This document shows, piece after piece, positions 19,944 through 26,246 of a DNA stretch of 26,246 nt. The stretch is from assembly GCA_028565635.1 (NCBI GenBank), contig JAOXYB010078054.1:7906-34151 (forward strand), given 5' to 3'. Made by a program: the position numbers and the translations under genes. The notes below the pieces were generated by a model. The model had not been told where the DNA came from. It ran no database searches and was given only the letters and a program-made list of their open reading frames with translations. This DNA is from Phoronis ovalis. Taxonomy: Eukaryota; Phoronida; Phoronidae. Every line of letters begins with the position of its first letter. Positions within the stretch are counted from its first letter, which is position 1.

Positions 19944-22900
19944 TTATTTTCCCACAGTTTCTATTAAATAATCTTCACTACAGAAATCCAGCATTCTTTC
20001 ATCAGACACTGTCGGAAACATTCTTTAGAATTCGCTTTATATGTTCTAAATATACTAATATTATTATGTCTTCTTATAATACCTTCAAACTAGCAAACTT
20101 CTCATTTACTTAAAATGACCTTCAAAATTAAGTGTCTTCAACCAATATATAACATTTTCTTCAAGTCTCCCTTTATTTTCCTGTAGAGGCACCTGCAAGG
20201 AAAATCGTAAAGGCATTTAATAGAGTAGTATTAATTACAGTTATAGTTTTCTCTCTCATTAGTCCCTTTAATGTTTCGTTCTGATATATACACCTCAACG
20301 TACCTTTGGAGACAAACAAAATCCTCAAGATATTCGACGGTTTACTGTATCTGAACAAAAATTACGTAGTGAAAACCTTGTCAAACAAATGTTAAACATG
20401 AAAATAATTCTGTCATCTTCATGCATGCAGTACAACTAGTTCTTTAACAGAACTATAGCTGCACGGAGACTATACAACATGTAATGCAAATATTATTGGA
20501 ATCACTGGTGATACTAACCCCTAAATAAATGAACCGTTCATACGATGTTCTGTATTATTACACAAAGTAAATAATACGGTAATATATATAAACCAATAAC
20601 CCGAACAAAACGAATTTATTTTCTCTTCCATGCATAATCCCATTGGTGTGAACACAACAGGTTTCCTTTCGAATCTGATCTGTAAAGTCTGTACTATAAT
20701 GATTGTTGAATGCACTTGTGTACTTCATCTAACAAAAAATTAACACCGGCTTTATGCGGAACACCGAGACTGTGCCATCCAACCCAGCAAGCAGGTCAAA
20801 AAAGTTCTGGTTTAAAACTGCACTTAAGACATACCGTTGCTCGAATTGTTTAATAGTTTGCAAAACAAGTAAAATTTCGAGATCTAGATGAAAAAAGCAT
20901 TTTTGAAAACATTTTAAACCTTAAGTGTTTGTTAACGAAACGACATTAAAGTCTTCTGAAGCCGGAAATCTCGAAGCCAGTTACTCATGCATGTTGTGGA
21001 ATATCTTCAAATATAGACGCAGTGCTTCCCACGGTTTGTACTGTTGTCTGGTATAATGTAAAACAAAAAAAAATGTGAACTTCATTAAATAGAAACAAAA
21101 AAAGGTTACATAAATACGTAGATAACATGGTATTGTTGATTTTTTTCTTAACTGGGCATAAAAAATAAATTCTAATAAAATTACAACTAATTGTTAAATA
21201 CACATGAAAACCTCGTTACCGATACGCACTAATAAAAGACAAGTAAAACTATTTTACCTGTGTGTTTAGTTACAACTTTAGAATCCACGTACAACAGAAC
21301 TATATGCACAGTGTTTACCTGGTGTAAATGCTTAGTGCATTAGCAGACCTATGTTTGCATTCTACGAATCAATATTTAGAGAACACAAGCACATACAGCA
21401 CGTTGACTGCATAAACTCTACACTGATTGTATAAATACAATTCAAGCTAACTAGTAGCAATAGTAATCTGGTATTTATTTACGTTTATTTCAGAGTAATT
21501 CAAAATATATCTATCTATCCTCAATACGTGTCGCTGCATTGCAAACAGTAGAAACGTGATTTGAAAGAGACATTTCATCCAGTGACTTAAAATCGCTAAA
21601 ATATACATTTTCATTATCCCTCCATGCAAACAATATAGTTGTATTTACCAACCTATGCCAGCTGGACAACCATTTCAAGGTTTGTCTGCAAGTTAAAATC
21701 CATTGGAAAATTATACTGCGCTGTTTATTTTTTTACTGCGAATTAAAAAAATATATATATAAAAGGTGAACAAATACGTTGTGCACAGCTAGATGCAACG
21801 CGTCTAAATTGAACTGTGTGTGATTGTAAGGTATGTATACTCCTTGATGTACTCACCTATCTTTTTATGTCGGAACAGTAGATACCTTCCACGTATACAA
21901 ATTTATCTTGGTAATATAAAAAAAATCAGGTTTGACTTTAACAATCTTACCTGTATAGATTTCTCGTTAATGTATTATAACAAATAATTACCACGTGCGT
22001 AACCATATGACAGTGTTAACAAAAAAAGCGATAAATTACCTACCAACTTGTTTGATGTAAAAAACAAAACTACGTCCAACCAAAAGTGACTGGGTACAAA
22101 AGTGATAAGTACCTGTCAAATTTGACAAATGCTCAGTTGCGCGTAAACAACCATGTTGTTCCTCCAGATTCTTGGATTTTTTTATCTCTTCAACGTAACA
22201 TCCTACACCGAAATGTCTTCCGAATTTACACTGTACTTGTAACAGTTTAAACTATTTTTAGAAAAACGGAAATCTAATGAACTCTGGACTAGTTCATCTA
22301 TAGCACTGCTGCACTATTAAACACTATGTATTTGTATACTCCATCTAAAGATATGTTCTGTTTTACCGCAGACACGAAATAAATGTTATACTTGTAGGAA
22401 AACGAAAAAAAATTAAGTATTGTTTATTTTATTAAAATTGTGTTAACATAATCAAAACGTAATTCAAGGAAGTTTTTATACAGTTTGTAAATTTATTTAT
22501 GTTCACAGAAATATCTTCATCATTATTTGTATATCAGGAGTCTACTCCAAAGAGTTCAAAACGTTGTTTAGAGTCTGGGTTTAAAAGGTTGTTTTCGTCA
22601 TACAAGTTTTTCTTAAGAAAAAAATGTATAGAACGATTCCATTGAACTTTTTATGCGGCGACTTGAACTTATCAATTTATCATGCCTTTGATGTTTCTGC
22701 CCGAGATATTTGATTTGGATTGTTCTGATAAGAAAAGTGAGAAACTGCATACTCTGTTATGACAAGTTCTATCAACTTCATTTTTTGCCTATTTGAAATA
22801 TTAGTACCTTGTTTTAAAAATAAAATCAGGGGACACTCAAGATTTTTTGAATATAGGCCCGGCATATAGGTATGTGCAACGGGGTGTACTAGGACGTAAT

Positions 22901-25301
22901 CCAAACATCTAACTAACATTAGCAAATCAAATCAGACGTTTATAAATATAGTTGTAATACTCAAAACTTTTTAAAATGCTGGCTGAATGACAATCCATTT
23001 TTACGCTATTTTTGAAACAAAAAAAAACATGGAACAATCTACTATTTTTTTTAAACATAACAAGGCAGCAATGAGTTTGTGGCAGCTAACCGTGGACAGC
23101 AAACCAAAGTTTTGAATTTGTAGACTGTAGTAATCCAATATTAAAAAGGAAAACGTAACACAATCCTAATAAAAAAAATTCACGCGTGATTCTTATCGCC
23201 ATCCAAAAAAATACAAGTCCCAGAAATATAAATATACCGCCAGGGAGCTATAACAAGTGGACTTCATTCTTGGAAATACTTTAATATAATAGAAACAAAA
23301 GTAAACATTTCTATACCACAAGTACCTACATACAGGTCGTCAATTGATCTGGAGTAGATGCACACCGACTGGTTTTACTGGCGCTAAATATTTGCTTGTA
23401 CATTAGGCGAACCGGCATTCAGTCGAACCAGAACCATATGACGATTTATCATAATAGTAATGCACTCTTACGCAAGATGCTCTAACATAAACAGTCAAAA
23501 TTAATTACTATGTACTTTGAAATGTATACAGAAACTCTTGCCTACCACATCTGGAATGAGGAGGAAGTATAAAATGTCATAAAACGCTCAGAGATATGTA
23601 AAGTAACTACTTTGAGAACAATAACAGAAGACATAAAAATGCATGTAAAATATTAATCAATGAAAAACGACTTTTTTAATGTCCATGATCATTTCATATG
23701 TACTTACTGCTAATGGTTGCTTGCAAAAGGTTTTCAACGTCTGATCCTTTATGAAATAAAAATGTTGGGCGAGAGGAAATATGAGAATTAAATTAGCTGT
23801 GATATTTGCACTTATAATTAATGTAAAGAAATAAATAATGTATCCATTACATAGGACCTGTCTAACCTACCGTTAATTGGCTGTGCTATGACAACCGGGG
23901 TTTGTCTGGGTACTGAGAGAGGATTTTTTTTGTATAAAGTGCCAATATTATTTTCTTAAGTAATGTTTTTTAAAAGCCTATCAGCATAATACAGATAATG
24001 GTACATGAGACCTCGATGATGAGACACAGTATTAAAAATACAAGTGACGTTTATGTAAATACCGCAAATCTAGATGTATATGATTGCAACTTGTGCCCCT
24101 TTAACCGGACCCTTTAATCTGACGGTTTAATCTTAACAAATTTGTAATCAATTTTTATAGCATATTTTATAAGTAAAACAACAAATTATATAATTTTGCG
24201 AACCTAGAGTCTATTTAGAGTATATCTACCAGTACCGAGATCAGATTTCACGGTCAATGTTCTGATTATCAACTTGCACGAACAATATAAGCCTAGTGGC
24301 GGGGTATATATCTAATCTTTGGCCATTTGAAACTTTCAAAGGCGTGTGCCATTAATTCATTTTCAAGTTACCTGTTAGAAATAATGTTCAACAAATTTGG
24401 GTTTATAATTGTTAAGTAAATCATTTATAATCTAATGACCGATATTATAGAGGACCAGGGGCATGGCCGCATTAAAGTAGGCTGAATAAAACAAAATTTG
24501 AAACCTCAAGTTTGCATATGTATACAAATGAACCAGCATGATAGCGACATCATCTTGAAAAGTAAGCGAAACATGAATTCGTTGTGATCAATGAAAATTT
24601 TCGACCTTACTAGCCTGCTCTGAAATTCGTCTGAAAGTAGAAACATTCGGAATTCTTTAAGAAACTCGCTGCGTATCTTGAAGTGGATATATAATATTAC
24701 AAAAGTCTTTAATTATTAGCAAAGTTAGGAAGGAACTTATCCTTCAGAGAATATTGCATCCCCGCAGACCCAAACTACTACAGTGCCAATCTTTCAAACT
24801 ATACAAACTGCAAGAACACATTAATACCATTCCGCTCCGCACACGAAACATGATGATTCTTTATAAGAAGCTCGGGTATGATAGTTTGATTATTTTATAA
24901 TTAAGAGTTTACTAATTTCGGTTTTTATTTCTGAGTTTAAGAAATTAATTGTCGAAGCCACATTGTTATTATTGTTTAGTAGTTAAATTTTAGTTTTATA
25001 GTTAAGTTTAAACATATTTATAATATGGTACGTTATGGATCATCTTAATTTCAAGTTTTGATGGAATTCAAAACAATATTACAAAATCGACCGTTTTAGC
25101 AGAAGGACGTTGGTTGGTGCGTCTTTGAAACAACGTGGTTCTATTCCAATGCTCCCAACCCGATTTTAGTACCAGGGGTGCCGATGATCTTTCTTCTGTT
25201 ATGGTAATAAAAGTGTGATGTCACTCAGGTAAGAGGTCAAGGGATTATTATATTGACATATCATAACTATAAGAATCAGGAATTTGATGAAACTTTTTTA
25301 C
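19944..25301. other. upstream flank without recognisable genes
   Basis: 5.4 kb of AT-rich sequence. Open frames are all under 85 codons and look random. A TATATATATAAAAGG string at 21751-21765 on the plus strand resembles a TATA box but faces away from the receptor gene and has no gene after it. The receptor promoter presumably lies here or in the leader, but I cannot place it. Confidence 0.6.
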
Positions 25302-25359
25302 ACATGTAGAGTATTACCTAATAACGTTTTAAAACGGTGATAGTTAATACTCTATATGT
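25302..25359. repeat. 58-bp near-perfect palindrome
   Basis: Arms 25302-25330 and 25331-25359 match at 24 of 29 positions with no loop. The ends (ACATGTAGAGTATTA with TAATACTCTATATGT) and the centre (CGTTTTAAAACG, 25325-25336) pair best. In RNA, two of the five mismatches could be G:U pairs. Confidence 0.9.
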
Positions 25360-26041
25360 TTAAATATTTTATTTTTTATAACAACTGCACAGTATATAAC
25401 CATTACATTTAACACCTCCATTTAACCCCCGGGACTTGTACCAAGCGGTACCTCACTGAACAAATACAAATCTCAAATTTAATGAACTTTCGTTTTACAT
25501 GATTTCTAAAATAGAACAATGTGGCAAAATAATACTCAACAAAATGAAGCTAAAAACTTAAAGAGCATCCCAAAGACGTGAACAGCGAGGGATTAAGAAT
25601 GCTGAACTATATCGTAAAATTCGCAATTAATACACGAAAAGTTGCTAATAATTCTTGAAATATGCTTTTTTGTATAACTAAAAAGATTTGCTTCGAACAT
25701 AAAATTGGTTAGGGACCGAGTTTACGTAACGGCCCGGAATTGAAATAAAAGTACGCCGAGACTTGCAGTTTAATGTAAGTTACAAACTTGGCCAGCACTT
25801 ACAAATTCCTGTGCAAATTTGAATAACTCTATGTTTAAATAAAACAGGTTATATGCCAGGAAAAAAGTTTAATCAAAACTGATCCATACTGTTTACAAAG
25901 GCAGAAGCAAAAATTGCGTAAACTTCAAAATCTGATACATTATGAAACGATCTATAGTTTTACTGTTGTACTGACTGATCATATTTGAAATTCAACTTTT
26001 AATAGTAGAAATACGAATGTAAAGTGTTTTAGAAAAAATGT
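25360..26041. other. flank between palindrome and minisatellite
   Basis: AT-rich; nothing recognised. Confidence 0.6.
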
Positions 26042-26246
26042 ACCCGGTATGACAGCACCTTCCTTCTATAGAACTATGCACCCAGTATGACAGCACCTTC
26101 CTTGTATAGAACTATGCACCCGGTATGACAACACCTTCCTTGTATAGAACTATGCACCCGGTATGACAGCACCTTCCTTGTATAGAACTATGCACCCGGT
26201 ATGACAGCACCTTCCTTGTATAGAACTATGCACCCGGTATGACAGC
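26042..26246. repeat. 38-bp minisatellite reaching the right edge
   Basis: Five full units and a partial sixth. Unit starts at 26042, 26080, 26118, 26156, 26194 and 26232, each opening with ACCCGGTATGACAGCACC or a one-base variant and ending GAACTATGC. The array continues beyond the window, so its true length is unknown. Confidence 0.97.

Noticed and set aside
21751-21765. TATATATATAAAAGG as a core promoter
   Set aside because: It lies on the plus strand, in an AT repeat, with no gene downstream in that direction.

Overview
This is an animal nuclear-genome window: AT-rich, intron-dense, and full of short tandem and dispersed repeats. Splice sites are canonical GT..AG, and there are no operons or compact coding blocks. 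The repeat texture (TGACCTTTGACCTC-type repeats, an AGTTACCTCCC segment, a GGGCGTCTATTTTGA-type element) and the receptor sequence suggest a marine invertebrate, perhaps a mollusc. The phylum is an inference and the species is not determinable.

One gene can be supported, and it fills the left three quarters of the window on the minus strand. I rebuilt it by hand as 15 coding exons between 19709 (ATG) and 84 (TGA). All 14 junctions have GT..AG ends and compatible phases, giving a predicted 1171-residue protein. It is a class C G-protein-coupled receptor of the GABA-B family: signal peptide, a long N-glycosylated N-terminal extension, a Venus-flytrap (VFT) domain, a short linker without the usual cysteine-rich domain, seven membrane helices, and a 290-residue cytoplasmic tail with two amphipathic helices. 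The membrane domain is closest to GABBR2. The VFT domain mixes GABBR1-like and GABBR2-like features and lacks most of the residues that hold GABA in GABBR1.

Layout from left to right: 1-167, a 77-bp direct duplication around the stop codon; 84-2743, tail, coiled coil and TM6-TM7 exons; 3156-5412, exons for TM1-TM5; 6358-10080, exons for the VFT domain; 10081-19007, an 8.9-kb first intron holding a 12-unit 32-bp satellite, a diverged 141-bp tandem duplication and a perfect 12-bp inverted repeat; 19008-19709, first coding exon; 19710-26041, 5' leader and upstream flank with no recognisable gene; 26042-26246, a 38-bp minisatellite that runs off the right edge.

No RNA gene, CRISPR array, intact transposon or plus-strand gene was found. 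The main points for follow-up are the altered ligand pocket, the N-terminal extension, the linker cysteines, the duplicated C-terminal segment at the stop codon, and several introns whose repeats touch or copy splice-acceptor regions.
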